Shown: positions 1 to 12,949, counted from the first letter of the stretch. The stretch is 64,000 nucleotides of DNA from Pardosa pseudoannulata (GCA_032207245.1 CM063500.1:81390125-81454124), one strand, 5' to 3'. Numbers and translations: made by a program. Notes: generated from the sequence alone by a model not told the origin.

Positions 1-627
1 ATTTATAACTCGAGAAAATACTTTGATCTCCAAGTGATAAACAATCTCCACAATTTTGATACATAAAAAGTAATGACCTTCAAACATCTCAAAATTACTC
101 ATTTAATTCAAAAATTATCAAACTAGAAAATATAATTCTAATTATAAATGAAAAAATAATTTTATGTTTTGGGCCCAAAACTACCATTTAAATGATTATT
201 GTCCCCTTATAGGGACAATAAACTTTTAAAACTTATTTATTTTTATGATCAATCTACTGAAATAAATACTAACTTATTAGCAATATATACATTCCATACA
301 GAACACAACGTATTATAAAAGTTGTTCATTTTACATATCGCTGTATATGATACGTCTTTGCAAACTACATTATCAGGGATATTGCACCCTTTCAGGTCTT
401 TTGAAGCAGTTTTTGGGGCAGCTAAACTTAAAATTTGTAGCAGGATAAACCATTTTTGTATCATTCAAAATGTTAATTTTTAACAGGATATAACGTTTTT
501 ATCGCAGTTAAACTAACGATTAAAAAAGCTGCAGTTTTCAAGGAGTCGGGGTAACAATTTAGAATGATTCGTTGGTAGCATTTGGAGTACCCAAACTTTC
601 AATAATTCTTAAATTCTTCGCTGGTTT

Positions 628-628
<1 letters not shown>
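1..628. other. AT-rich intergenic DNA
   Basis: Nothing is recognisable here apart from one weak small reading frame on the minus strand, listed separately. No repeat or element terminus was seen. Confidence 0.5.
249..464 (-). CDS. Candidate small secreted, cysteine-containing peptide (very uncertain)
   Basis: This 71-codon minus-strand frame starts with a basic/hydrophobic stretch (MIQKWFILLQILSLAA) that resembles a signal peptide. Four cysteines follow at about residues 28, 35, 44 and 54, with no recognised spacing pattern. I do not recognise the protein. A GT follows the codons for CKD (GAC|GTATCA), so the frame could be a first exon with a donor near residue 37 rather than a complete gene. 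No convincing promoter or polyadenylation signal is visible. In DNA this AT-rich such a frame may well be chance; signal-like starts are common because TTT and TTA codons encode Phe and Leu. Confidence 0.17.
   Translation of the reverse strand: MIQKWFILLQILSLAAPKTASKDLKGCNIPDNVVCKDVSYTAICKMNNFYNTLCSVWNVYIANKLVFISVD

Positions 629-703
<75 letters not shown>
629..703. repeat. (TA)n microsatellite
   Basis: An uninterrupted TA dinucleotide run of about 75 bp lies about 100 bp before the start of a non-LTR retrotransposon relic. Frames reading Ile-Tyr repeats across it are artefacts. Confidence 0.97.
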
Positions 704-706
<3 letters not shown>

Positions 707-808
707 AATCAAGTATTTTCATATGAAGGTTGTGGGAAGTCAACAGATAATTACTAATATCGTGGTATAATCTGTAACAGAAGGCAGTATTATAAACGAT
801 GCATACAT

Positions 809-2100
809 TTGGGCAGGTACGTCAATGACGAATGTTGGAAAAGAGTGTCTGCTATGCACTCAACGATCCTACTTAGAATTGCAAACGCGTACTGGACAAC
901 TACCAACTCAGCATTCGTAGTGCTAACAAGCGTACCCCTACTTCCCATAACGGTTGCCATAGCAGCCAAGTCATCTGTTTTATTTCGGCTAAAAAGGCAA
1001 ATTAAATTTGGAGTAGAACCTTTCCATCCCCAACTTATACTTAAACCGCAACTACCAAGATATAGAGCTGTAAATTAGACACTCTTCATCTCAGTACAAT
1101 AGACCGCAGCCTCAGTGTGATACCGAATCAGTTCGAGGCAAAGTCTCCACTAATATTTCGAAATCTAATGCGGGATTCAGAGCCGTATTACTTCTTTCAA
1201 GACACTACAGCTTGTTACAGGCCAACGTAGTCCCTAACAGTTGTTCTATCTGAAATTATCCCCAACGAGGCTTCTCCAGTTTTCCTTATTAACAAGATTA
1301 ATGTCGCCCTTTACTGATTCAAGCCACCTAATTGGTATTTTTCATAGCCTACTGTTTCCCATGGGATTAGTAAAAGTGAGATAGTAAAAGCAATCCATAA
1401 AAGGTCGCAATCCACTGTTCAGCCACAATCTTTCAGACGGAATTTATATCTATTTCAGAGGTTTTAAACTAGTTCGCACTGCAGCCTGATCACAGCTCTT
1501 TCCAAATTCTATTAGACAATATGTCCAACCTTCAAGAATTTCCAATATTCCATCAAAGGAATCAGAAAGTTCAGATTATTCAAGCAACCCTGAAAAATAT
1601 GAAAACAAAAACCAATAAATTAGATCTCGGCTAAATCAAAGTGCACTGTGACATCGACTTCGATGAGCTGGCGAAAAAAGCGATGCTTTGAGAGCCTAAA
1701 CATAAACTCCCACTCACTAGCTTCCTATTCATTTAACAAAAATTCTAAGCAAAACTTGATGTTCGAGTCTCAAACATATTGCCACCACAGGCAGCACACC
1801 CTATGGCTTCTTAAGGTAAATGAAAACAGAGTGTCAGATAATGTATTTCTTACAAACTACGGACCTGTCCCTCAGTACGTCACAGATAGCTCCTCGGGAG
1901 ATTGCGGCGCAATCGGTCACTCCAATTATTATCCGACACACGACTTGCACATTAAAAAACCCACAAACAAATCCAAAGAAATCTGGCCGAGTGCTTAATC
2001 AGTAACCTGGTATTGATAAGGAAGGCAAGAAGCCTGTTTGACTGGCTCAACGAAAATCAATGCTTCCTTGGGAGACTATGAAGAACTAAAAGTGTACTAA
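809..2100 (+). pseudogene. Degenerate Jockey-like non-LTR retrotransposon, RT C-terminus to RNase H
   Basis: Seen in the sequence: the first ~90 codons include RIANAYWTTTNSAFVVL followed by a proline-containing segment. This matches the block downstream of the reverse transcriptase palm in Jockey/R1-type ORF2 proteins (family form: aYrTtst-Al-VlaG-pPl). A TDSS trace near 1310 may be the RNase H TDGS site. DELAKKAML near 1660 fits the RNase H E-AD-LAKkA block. From about 1820 one frame reads LTNYGPVPQYV, then a CGAIGHSNYYPTHDLHIKKPT segment close to the Cys/His C-terminal block of arachnid RNase H-type ORF2. A shifted frame continues NLVLIRKARSLFDWL. Several stops and frameshifts make it inactive. 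It is a 5'-truncated 3' end, as is usual for LINE insertions. The tandem repeats that follow may be its 3' UTR. Clade assignment is inference. Confidence 0.68.
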
Positions 2101-2133
2101 TACCTTGTGTTACTATACTTGCATCAGACCTCC

Positions 2134-3295
2134 GCGTTTGTAGAAACTGTATTGGATGTATTTATTGCTTAATTGTTTGTATGCAATTGTTCTTGTTTTG
2201 TGTATTTTGTTAATTTAATTATGATCATAATGCTGACTTTGCTCCCTACCTAAAGCAATATACTGCCAAACCAACATTCCAACACCCTAGACTCGACCAT
2301 CTGGTGGCTGGCTGTTTACAGGTAGTACATTAAAGCGCCAAAATTTTCGAAAAGTTCTATCTACGGGAATAGAAGTTTCTTAAAATTTTCTGTGTGATTT
2401 CGAAAGAGATTATGTCACTTAATTCTCAGGAACTGATGGAACTAATATGACAATATACAAGTATCGATATTTAGGTTTGGAGTTCATCGAAAGTTTGAGA
2501 TCTGAAAGTTTTAACATAATAAAAACTGTAGATTTTTATTTATGTGTGGCTTAAATCTATATTCGTTCAACATATAACATTGCATTTGTGGAAACTGTAT
2601 TGGATGTATTTATTGTTTTTTTTGTATGCAATTGTTTTTGTTTTATGCATTTTGCTATTATTATTATGGTCGGAATGCTGACTTTGCTCCCTAACTAAAG
2701 TAATACTGCCAAACCAACAGTGGAACACCCTACACTCGACCATCTGGTGGTTGGCTGTTTACAGGTAGTACATTAAAGCGCGAAAATCTTAGAAAAGTTC
2801 TGTCTACGGGAATAAAAGTTTCTTAAAATTTTCTGAATGATTGCGAAAGAGATTATGTCAGTTATTTTTCAGGAACTGATAGAACTAATACGACAATTTA
2901 CAAGTATCGATATCTGGGTTTGGAGTTCATCGAAAGTTTGATATCTGAAAGTTTTAACATTATAAAAAGTGTAGATTTGTTCATGTGTAGCTTAAAACTT
3001 TATTCTTTCATCTATAACGTTGCGTTTGTATGAAATTATTTTGTGTATTTTGCTATTTTAATTATGGTCGGAATACTGCCCAACCAACATTCCAGAACCT
3101 TACACTCGACAATCTCGAAAAATTCCATCTACGGGAATAGACGTTAATTAAAACTTTTCTGAATGATTGTGAAGGGGATTATGTCAGTTAATTTTCGGGA
3201 ACTGATAAAATTAATACGACAATATATAAGTATCGGTATTTGGGTTTGAAGTTCATGTGTGGCTTAAAACTATATTCTTTCAACATATAACATTG
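2134..3295 (+). repeat. Tandem repeat, ~445-bp unit, about 2.6 copies
   Basis: Two full units start at about 2134 and 2582, and a deleted third starts at about 3022. Each opens with GYRTTTGTRGAAACTGTATT (the third is partly lost) and contains CTCGACCATCTGGTGG, AAAGTTCTRTCTACGGGAAT and TATCGATATYTRGGTTTGGA, ending with a motif like AACATATAACATTGC. The array begins right after the coding relic of the upstream non-LTR retrotransposon and ends just before a (TA)n run. A repeated 3' UTR with a microsatellite tail is the simplest reading, but that link is inferred. Confidence 0.85.
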
Positions 3296-3305
3296 CTTAT
3301 AAAGA

Positions 3306-4324
<1,019 letters not shown>

Positions 4325-4333
4325 CCCCCCCCC

Positions 4334-4381
<48 letters not shown>
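4325..4381. repeat. C10 run followed by (TA)n microsatellite
   Basis: Ten C residues, then ACACA and about 44 bp of TA repeats. The TA run directly abuts the left terminus of a Tc1 element, whose target is TA, so the transposon probably inserted into the microsatellite or its edge. Confidence 0.93.
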
Positions 4382-4384
<3 letters not shown>

Positions 4385-5487
4385 TGTCTACCAATAAAAT
4401 TTGGACACCTATGCTAATGATATTTGTGGTCCTACATCGTGTAGGAAACAGCATCGGCATTAGTCGCATATAAGATGCCGCGCAGTTCGGAGCTCTCCGA
4501 TTTCGAGAAAGATATAATTACCGGGTATCAGAAGTGGCCGATACTTACAGAACATATCTAGAATCTGAAATACGCCAAATCAACAGTGGCCTATGTGATT
4601 AAGAATCGGAATGTGCCCCGAGTCGGCAGACCAATAAAACTGGGAGACCGATGAGTGCTGTTCAGAGTTATTCGGAAGAACTGCACCCAACCGATGGCCC
4701 TCACTACGAGGAGTGCCAGCAGGCATCTAAGAGTATTGTTTCAATGAATACCATCCGTCAGGAAGCACAGCTGCTTGGTTTTCATGGTCGAACTACTACC
4801 CATAAGCCCTTGATCCCAAATTTACGCTTCTCGGTTAATGTGGTGCAAAGCACTAATGAAATTGGACGGTAGATCAGTGGAAACGGATTCTTTGGCCGAC
4901 AAATCATGGTTCACCCTTTACTGGGTCTGGATCTGGCGTCTGCCTGAATAACGTGCCCTACCAGAATGCATTGTGCCATCAGTCAAGTTCGGTGGAGGTG
5001 GATTTAAAGTCTGGAGATGTTTCTCCTGGTATGGACTAGGACCTTTTGGCTCCATTCATGGTAAGCTAAACGCCCATGCCTACAGCACTATTTTGGATGG
5101 CAATGTGCTTCCTACGTTGTGGCAGTTTTACGGGTTAGCTCCTTGTACTTTCAGGTGGACAATGCCAGTTGTCATGTTTCGAGGTTAACCAAGGATTGGT
5201 ATGGTGCCAATGGAGTTAATCGAATGGACTAGCCTGCCCAGAGCATAGACCTGAACCCTATCGAGAACATCCAGGATGAGTTGGATCGGCGTATTAAGGG
5301 GAAATTGGTGAAGGAATTTGTATGTCTATCCCAAGACTAGTTTATGACAATAGTACTAGCTATAAGACAAAGCCTTGCAAAGTATGCACCGGAAAATTGA
5401 CATTTGTGGGTTTTTTTCACCTATTGATTTTGAATAAAGTTCGTTTTTTTCTATCACAATTGTCAAAATACTTATTGGTAGATAGTG
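4382..5487 (+). mobile_element. Tc1-like DNA transposon copy 1 (inactive)
   Basis: The left terminus CATTGTCTACCAATAAAATT and the reverse complement of the right terminus, CACTATCTACCAATAAGTAT, are imperfect inverted repeats. Both are followed by TTGGACA or TTTGACA and flanked by TA, the Tc1/mariner target. The length, about 1.1 kb, is somewhat short for a Tc1 element (usually 1.2-1.6 kb). The interior is a mutated transposase gene, listed separately. A second copy at about 25.3 kb has matching termini and interior. Confidence 0.9.
4473..5420 (+). pseudogene. Tc1-family transposase relic
   Basis: A broken transposase of the Tc1 family, a nuclear cut-and-paste enzyme with paired helix-turn-helix DNA-binding domains and a DD34E catalytic core. 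The start ATG is followed by MPRSSELSDFEKDII, the usual N-terminus of this subfamily. KSTVAYVIK is the HTH recognition segment, and GFHGR then HKP follow. PSVKFGGGGFKVW and FSWYGLGP are core strand blocks. The end region reads IDLNPIENIQDELDRRIK-like, containing the third catalytic Glu (IEN). Stops and frameshifts interrupt it in several places, so no full enzyme is encoded. Codons are GC-richer than the flanks, as expected for a fairly recent arrival. Confidence 0.88.
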
Positions 5488-5489
5488 TA

Positions 5490-6275
5490 TATTGTGCTTA
5501 TGTCTGATCATAATACATTTACTTCCTATTTGAGATAGATATAATGAGGGAGACTACATCTGTTTACTACATTACAGTTAGTGATATTGAATTATGGTAA
5601 TTCTGGGCTGCTACGATCATTTACTGCAGCAGTGCAATTTGAATCCTCAAATGCTTTGAACAGCAGCGCAGCGTCTTAAACATTTGACGAAATCATTACT
5701 AGGTAAATTAATTCATTAATACCAAAGTATTTATAAATATTATTAAGAATTAAATCTTTTAAACGAAGTTAAATAAATTTTTTATAGTTATTCTGGATGT
5801 ACTTACCAATGTAAAATATATCCACATCATCTAGAAATTTACTTCTCGATTTTTCAGACGGATTGTGGTAATGTTTAATAATTCAGTTATTTGTTCGTAT
5901 ATAATTATATCCCGGTTTTTTGTGAATTCGTTTTGTTTATTCACTGAGGCAATGAGTTCCTAGCCAGAATTTACTGAATTTATATATGGATGTGTGTTTA
6001 ATTATATACATGTGTGTATATATATAGTATTAAAACGAGAGTCAGCCTTGTTACGTTGGGCAAAACCATGGTGATACGATATGTTATATTAAAGATTGAA
6101 AGTTATATTACACTTGTTGTATTATATGATACAATATTAGAATTTTTCCGTATCCAAAGGCCATTTTTTTTTACTTGGATACAGTACCTACCTTGTCCAG
6201 GTTCCGCCCATTTTACTAGTGACCTGTTAGAAATTTTAATTTATTGGTTTCTCAATTACGTTGAAAAGCCTAGAC
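5490..6275. other. AT-rich DNA, nothing recognised
   Basis: No element ends or exons are recognisable. A short TA/GT-rich run lies near 6000. Confidence 0.5.
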
Positions 6276-6777
6276 CAGGGATGGGCAAAGTATGGCCCGC
6301 GGGCCAACTGCGACCCTTCCGGCATTATTTATCCGGCCATCGGATAGAATTTTAAGTTGCCTGGCCGAGGCAAATTAAAAGAAATATATATTTATGCATT
6401 ATATATCCATCGCCTTTTCTACATTGATTAAATATTATATCCCAATTTTATTATCTCACGCCCAGAATATAAACGGTATAATTGCTGCTTATATGAGAAC
6501 AAGTGTTTTGAACTTTGAACCTTAGTAAGAATAATTTCAGAAGTAGACTGATAGATGAGCATTTAGCATCACACCTTAAAATTTGTACATCTCACTTTAA
6601 ACCTCAGTATAAGGAACTTTTAAAAATGCCATCACAATTTTATTCATCTCATTGACGTATTTCTATCATTAGGTACTTGTATATTGCTTTTAAAATTTTA
6701 GATAAATTTATCTTGGCTCGCCAAACGTATTTTCTTGCGATATTTGGCCCGCGACCGAAAACATTTGTCCATCCCTT
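6276..6777 (+). mobile_element. Short hAT-family element (internally deleted)
   Basis: The left end CAGGGATGGGCAAAGTATGG and the right end TTTGTCCATCCCTT are imperfect inverted repeats of the CAGGG-ATGGGCAAA type that many animal hAT elements carry. GGCCCGCGGGCC and GGCCCGCGACC lie just inside the two ends. A clear 8-bp target duplication is not visible, so one flank may be eroded. At about 0.5 kb it keeps only the last transposase codons and both ends. Confidence 0.75.
6527..6655 (+). pseudogene. hAT transposase C-terminal remnant
   Basis: An open stretch of 42 codons ends in TGA about 120 bp before the right terminus of the surrounding hAT element. It reads NNFRSRLIDEHLASHLKICT and then a motif ending MPSQFYSSH. 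The FRSRL-DEHL block followed by a short tail is what I know from the C-terminal dimerisation region of hAT-type proteins related to GTF2IRD2/ZBED5-like transposases. Upstream transposase sequence has been lost by internal deletion. Confidence 0.65.
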
Positions 6778-7654
6778 GCGAAGTTATTCAAATATACACT
6801 AGTGAAAAATAGATTTGGGAGTTATGAAATGATTGTAAATTAATTGCGAGAGTTGGCAATTAACTTACAAACTGTTGTGTAAATAAAGACAGACACAAAA
6901 GAAAATATATTTTTGCTACAAAAACTGGAAGAAAATAAACAGTCAGGAGGACTAAACAGAAATTTGTGTAAATGCCTCATTTCTTGTATACTATTGTTAA
7001 AACTTCGACCCATAATGCAATTAAGAATCCTTCACACGTTTATAATGCAAAAACGTCGTTTAAAGACGTTTTCTGATGTTAATTTAGGCACTTGAACAAA
7101 TCTTTCCATCTATTGAATATATGATAGTTTTAAAGTTTGATCTAAACAATCGGTTTCAGCACGTCGACCACTGATCTTGCATTTCATATTTTAGATGAAG
7201 TTGTAGTGATATTTTTATACGATAACAAAATTAAATTGCTTTCTATTTTGATTCAGTCCAAGAATGATGTGACACAGTTACATTCTAGGATCTTCAACAT
7301 TCAGATAAGTAGCTTTCCATGTTTTCAGCAAAGTTGCATGGAGCTCTAATTATATGGTAATGTTTGTCAGTGATTACTCTAATATCTATAGTAAAGAGTA
7401 TATCATCTTCCCACGGAACATTCAGGTCTGTTACAGGCGTGTTTTGTCATTTGTGAAAACAGAAAAACTGACGCAGAGAACTGTCTCGTCCGTGTTGTAT
7501 AATCAATGACAGGAAATCGATGGCTGAAACGAAACTAAGAGAGGATACAAAGTAATTTTTGGGGGGCAGAGGGGGAGATTTTCTAGAGAAAGGGATAATC
7601 AACCGCTTTATATCTGAATATAATATAAACAAAAAAAAACCAATAATGTGTAGC
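6778..7654. other. AT-rich DNA, nothing recognised
   Basis: A G-rich patch near 7560 (GGGGGGCAGAGGGGGAG) is the only compositional feature. No element ends or exons were seen. Confidence 0.5.
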
Positions 7655-8140
7655 GCTAGGATAGTATTTAACTGTAGTGTGGAAAAAACTTGTTACTTTT
7701 GTCCTATTATATTACCTCTGCTGTACCGTTCATGTCAATATGACCCGAAATGAAACTTATATGTTCCTAACAAAATATAGTACAAGAAAAATTTCCTGAG
7801 ACTACCTGATATCGATGGTAAACAATATTAATATATACTTCTAGACGGATTCATGTTTACTTCCATTTTGAAGGAATATTTCTCAACCAATAAAGTTTAG
7901 AATGATGGTAATATTTAACTGTAGTGAGGAAAACCAATTACTCTTGCACTATTATATATCCCTGCTGTTCTTTTCATGTCAATATGACCCGAAATAAAAT
8001 TTACAGGTCCATAACACATTATAGTACAGGATTATTTTTCTGAGATTACTTGATATCATTAACAAATATTTATGTATTCCTAGAGAGATTTATGTTTACT
8101 TGCATTTTGAATAACTATTTCTCAATTTATACATAATGTA
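7655..8140 (+). repeat. Two-copy imperfect tandem repeat, ~247-bp unit
   Basis: The first unit (about 7659-7902) and the second (about 7903-8134) share, in order, TATTTAACTGTAGTG, TTCATGTCAATATGACCCGA, ATTATAGTACARGA, CTGAGAYTACYTGATATC and ATGTTTACTT with small indels. It is not coding and its origin is unknown. It lies just upstream of the piggyBac transposase relic and could include its 5' flank. Confidence 0.85.
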
Positions 8141-8451
8141 TCGATCAGGACAATGTTATCCAATGTATAACAATGGTTTATATTTTCTCATACATATTCA
8201 TTTTTGTTAGGAATAATTCAAAATAAAAGAATAACAGTAATTTTTTTTTAATTTATCAATTATGAAACATTCTTCATCGACATATATGTTCGATCACATG
8301 ACAAGAGAGCGAATGCAAAGTCAAAAAGTTGAGCATACCCAATTGAGAGGTATGCAGACCATTTGATTTTATTGTTAACGTTTCTTTTTATGCTCTACTT
8401 CACTTTCTGATATACTGTAAAGGAGTTAGGCCTGTGAATGTATGAGAAAAA

Positions 8452-10215
8452 ATGACGAATCGCATAAATTTCAGTCATGCTGATATAGCTAAACTAATAG
8501 AAGCTTCTGCAAGCGATGAAGATTGTTCAAGTTTGAAAATTATACTGGATGTGATAGTCGAAGTCATGAAATTGAGACTGAAATCTGACAAAGATTTTGA
8601 AAACAATATTCAACAAATGAACTATAAAGATGGTTTATATTTTTATATACATTTTCTCCGGCCAAGAATAGGGAAATTAATCAGCTGCCATTTTCTTCTC
8701 AATAAACAGCTACTATTATAAAAATTACTGCAAATGTTACAAAATATGCAACAACAAAGATAAAGGACGTAAAAAGTGCTTTCGTCAATTGAAAACGAAA
8801 TAGTAAAAATGACTATTACTGAAAAAGCTTTATGGAAAAATATCGACAGCGAAATATTTGAAAAATATTGGATTATTATGTTTAGCTTGTGTTTATTAAT
8901 CATATGGCAAACAAAAGCTTATGAGTAAAGAAACTAACAGAATTATATTTCTTTCAACAATGTCATTTGAAAGGTTTTGCAGTATATAAAGAGTAATTTG
9001 TTTTGATTATAAATTTACCCTTCAAGAAAGAAGAAATTGGGGTAAATTAGCTGCAGTGCGAAATATCTGAGAAAAGTAGGTAGAAATTCTACCAAAATAA
9101 TTAATATGAATGAAAAACAAGTATTACTATAGATGAACAGTTAGTAGGATTTAGTTTCCGATGTCCAGTCATACGGTATGTACCAAGTAAACCATCTAAA
9201 TACGAGATCCAAAACTGTATGTCACAGTAAAATTTAAGGACTTAAAACACATACATACAGTGGAAAAGAAAAAGGGTCACATACATTGAAAAATCAGAAA
9301 ATGCAAATACTGTGTGAACTTTAGGTACTTAGGTTAGAACTTTAGTAAAAGTGGGTATTCGGGGCACAATATTACATGCGACATTTTGTTCACATCTTAC
9401 AACTTAGAACAACTTCTTCTGAAAAGGAAAATGACTATGCTTAGCACAAGCAGAAAAAAAAATCAGAACTTCTTTAAGAAATGCTAAAGAAGTTCACAGC
9501 TCATTATTTTATTTTACAGAAGACACAACAGTTGTAAACTATATTCCAACGAGCACTTTGCACCATGACAAAGAAGTTAGCAATAGACCTGACAAAAACC
9601 ACGAATAATCGTCTATTAGAATTAGACTAAAGGGGGTGTTTATACTCTTGATCAACTTTTAAAAACACACACTTGTAAAAGAAACACAAATCGCTGACTC
9701 TTGTTAGTATTCTATAACAAACTTTATACTTCTGCATACAATGCATTTATTTTTACGGACTTGTACACAGTGAAGGGAACGAAAAGAAATCACTAAAAGA
9801 TGGCTATTTTGGGAAGAACAGAAAAAATCACACATTTGTCTACACATTGAAGAAAGGTTACACCTACCAAGATGGGAGGTTTTGGTTTGGAAGGGAGCGC
9901 TACGGTCTACTGTTTTGCACGCGAGGGCTAATGAGACCGGGACCTACAGTTTAAAGCAGATTCCGAACGGCTAGAAGCATCCATGCCAGAAGCGGGATTC
10001 GAACCCACGAACTCCGGTACCAAGATGGGAGCACTCAATAACAAAAGTGAAACGAATACAGGGAAAAAGGGGTAACACACTGTTGTAATCTGTTGTAAAT
10101 ACGTCATTGTGTGTCAAACGTGCAAGATACAAGCTCTCTCCATCAAGCAATGATAGCAAAACTAATATGCTATGCTATAATTGTAAACATGATATTTGAA
10201 AATCTAATGTATGAT
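8452..10215 (+). pseudogene. piggyBac-family transposase relic (PGBD-like), multiply frameshifted
   Basis: Frames must be changed often, but successive blocks follow the order of a piggyBac transposase. After an acidic N-terminal frame (MTNRINFSHADIAKLIEA) comes an SSIE-EI-MTITEKALWKNIDSE segment. Next is a GLLCLACVY block, then FLSTMSFERF, TLQERRNWGKLAAVR, ITIDEQLVGFSFRCP with VPSKPSKYEI (first catalytic Asp region), LFYFTEDTTVVNYIP, and KGGVYTLDQLLKTHT. In the last, the family GGVD is read as GGVY. The end region PSSNDSKTNMLCYNCKHDI matches the C-terminal cysteine-rich domain. The length is close to a full gene (~580 codons). A SINE sits between the core and the C-terminal domain. TTAA termini could not be assigned. 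The enzyme would cut at TTAA; here it is dead. Confidence 0.8.
9879..10017 (-). mobile_element. tRNA-derived SINE, copy 1 (head-truncated)
   Basis: Read on the minus strand, it keeps the tRNA B box GGTTCGAATCC, the body (CGGAATCTGCTTTAAACTG, GTCCCGGTCTCATTAGCC) and the tail CCAAACCAAAACC. The 5' tRNA head with the A box is missing. Perfect 14-bp direct repeats TACCAAGATGGGAG flank it (9865-9878 and 10018-10031), showing target-primed insertion into the piggyBac transposase relic. Confidence 0.93.
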
Positions 10216-12597
10216 ATTCTGTTAAAATTTTAAATAAATGTCAGTTTGAATTTTAAAGATTTTTATTATTTTTATAGATGGTTTATATAATTATATATTT
10301 TTTAAACCTATAAAACTATTGTTTAAACTATTTCTTAAATGACACCTGTTGTTAATGCATAAAGGGTCAGTTTTCTGAATCGGGTAATATTGAAACGAAC
10401 GCTACACGGCAATACGAATAGAACAGCAGGGTGAATATAATTCGTCAGCTGTTTAAGGGAAAAACGCCCTGATAAGTTTAAAAAACTGTCTAATCGACTT
10501 TAGAAATGATATAAATAGTAAAATAATTCAAAGAAGCAAACTTTAGGTCGCTGAAGGAATGAAAAGTGTTACATAAAATTAAATAGGTTCTTCAAATGCC
10601 TATTACAGAAAAAAGTTTAAAGAAAAAGATGAATTAAAATTTAGAAACAGTGAAAAGAAAAAGGCTGTTTGTTCTCTTTAAGGGTAGAATATATACACCA
10701 GCTATTATAAGAGGTACTTTAACCTTTGAGCAAGAGAGAGGATTCTAGGATTATAAATATAAATGAAAATAGCATAGGATTATCAGTTTTGTACTCTCCA
10801 GACGTTGTTTTAATTTCTCTAAGGAATACTCTAATAAGCTTGAGTTTCCCGATCTTGGGTGATCCCACAGACAGAAGCCGTATATGATCACCGGTCCATT
10901 ACAAGCCTAATATAATAACTTTTACAGACAAGACAATAGAACGTTAAAGTAAAATAAGAAAGTGAGCTCTTTGCAGCTTTTGATTTACGCATCAAAGAGA
11001 GGATATAGGTAATCAACGTCTTCAATAGGTCACTGGAAGAAGTTTTATTGGATAAGGTTTGGAAAACTGCCTTTCTCAAAAGGTGGAATAATTCATAGCA
11101 ATGTGATCAACAATAGTAACAAAATACCAAAGCGGGGGAAATATTGAAAATGATTTCTAAATCTTACCTAATGTGGATATAACTGAGTTACTATCAGGAT
11201 AATTAATTACTAGAAAAATTCCTAAAGTCAAGGTGGTGTGAGAGAGAAAAACACAAAATTTAAAAGTAGCGGAAATATCAAACTAACGAACACATTACCA
11301 TGTTTAATAAATAACGTTTAATTGCATGCATGAGACCCAAAACAAATTATTCAAATAGGAGACAAAATGAACCCGAAATTAATTTTTTGATAAAAATTAA
11401 TATGCTGACTTCTTTTAGAAAAAAAGGTAATACACCAAAGGTTTACAATTTCAAATTTACGACTGGTGGGCAGACAGTTTTCAAAACAATTAGATAAATT
11501 AATACTGAAAGAGAAACGATAATCCACGGCAATAGCTCTCAGATGATCGAGTTCAGTGCTAAGTCAATTGAAAGAAAAAGATTACTGAAGTTCAACGAAC
11601 AAAGAGTATTAAAATAAACATATAATTAACCAGGATAAATAGACGGAAGCCTCTTTCAAGAGCCGTTTATCAGGAGATTCAGTTTAAAATGTCTGAATTT
11701 CAACGGCGAACAGTTCTCTCTCTTATTCGGTTTCTAATTTTAGAAAGGATCTTAGTTTTAAGTCCTTCAGACTCCTTTCAAAGATAATTCAAACAAAAAC
11801 AAAAATATATCTGATTTTCATTTCAATATTCTTAATCTTTGTTCTTGGTAAATAAAACTATTGTGGTCATTTCTAATTTCTCGTTCAGCAGCTCTGAGCT
11901 CAACTACCATGGTTAAAGTTCAGATTTTAAATCTGATCTAAGAAAAGTAGGACACATTAGATATCTTGTAAACAAGAATTAAAAGAAAACAGAAAATGCT
12001 CGATTAGGATGATGAGTTGAAGTGTTATGAGGAAGAGACACTTCAAATAGTTTTGAAAAAAAAACAGAAACAGTCTGAAAAACCTCAAAAATATGGGTAA
12101 AAACACTCAGAAAAGCAAGACGATTGAAATATTAATTTTCAAAAGCAAACTGATTGAAGAATCGGTATAATTCTTGATAGAAGAAAGGATTGACAGAAGT
12201 CACTGTGGATCCACAAGGTAAAAACAGCCCTCCATATAACTATTATAGAAATTAAACTGGCTTCAAACAGTTTCAAAAATAATGCATAAAAATATCACTC
12301 ATTAGGAATCAGAGGCTTACCTATAACAATACATTCAGTATTCGATGGAAACGATTATTATAAACATGAGCTAACTGGTTTAGACAAACTGCGAAATATT
12401 CCCAAAGGCTCTTGTCAAACCAATCTAATCCACTATTAGAGAGCACATTGCTAAATAAAGACACTACGTTAAAAGGAATTATCGTATACCTACTTGAGCT
12501 GCTCAAACTTACGAAATGTTTTAACAAAATCAAATAAACAAAAGTACAAGAATTGTTACACAAAAGAGAAAAGAAAGTACAATTCAGGTGCTTCAGG
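10216..12597. other. A-rich unassigned DNA
   Basis: The plus strand is clearly purine-rich (many GAAAAAG and AAAGAAA runs) from about 10.5 to 12.3 kb. This might be a decayed coding element, but no protein motif could be read in any frame. Confidence 0.45.
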
Positions 12598-12678
12598 TTG
12601 GTTGGTTGGAGTTTTACGGCACTGGATCCACCAGGGACATATTATGCCAACCACAAGGTAAGAAGTTTTAAATTAGGC
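12598..12678 (-). mobile_element. Possible short SINE-like fragment
   Basis: The segment starts with TTGGTTGGTTGG, like the tail of SINE copy 6, and is followed by a GC-richer stretch (TTTACGGCACTGGATCCACC). CTTCAGG occurs at both edges. The body does not match the main SINE, so this may be a different family or chance. Confidence 0.25.
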
Positions 12679-12887
12679 CCTTCAGGAAATTTTAAGAAGC
12701 AGTATTGCAATTGCAAACAATAGATCTAAGATTCATGTCCTAGGAAAAACATAAAACCGGGCACAATACCAATCAAAAGTAGTCAAATACCAATCATTGT
12801 AAGAGATAATAAATGAAAGTGAGATAGAAAAATTTTTTTATACATAAGCTGCAGTCAGTACGAATTCAACCTCAATAAGTAGTCTTA

Positions 12888-12943
12888 TCAATAATATTTT
12901 GGGATTATGAATAATATTTTGGGATCAATAATATTTTGGGATA
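12888..12943 (+). repeat. Minisatellite, three copies of an AATAATATTTTGGGAT unit
   Basis: Three near-identical 16-bp units are separated by 2-5 bp. Recent replication slippage is likely. Confidence 0.9.
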
Positions 12944-12949
12944 AAGGAT

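Noticed and set aside
572..757. Reading frames encoding Ile-Tyr repeats (also at 3257-3469 and 4281-4469)
   Set aside because: Pure translation of (TA)n microsatellites.
6014..6355. 113-codon frame as a gene
   Set aside because: Its second half runs into the hAT left terminus and the first half has no motif.
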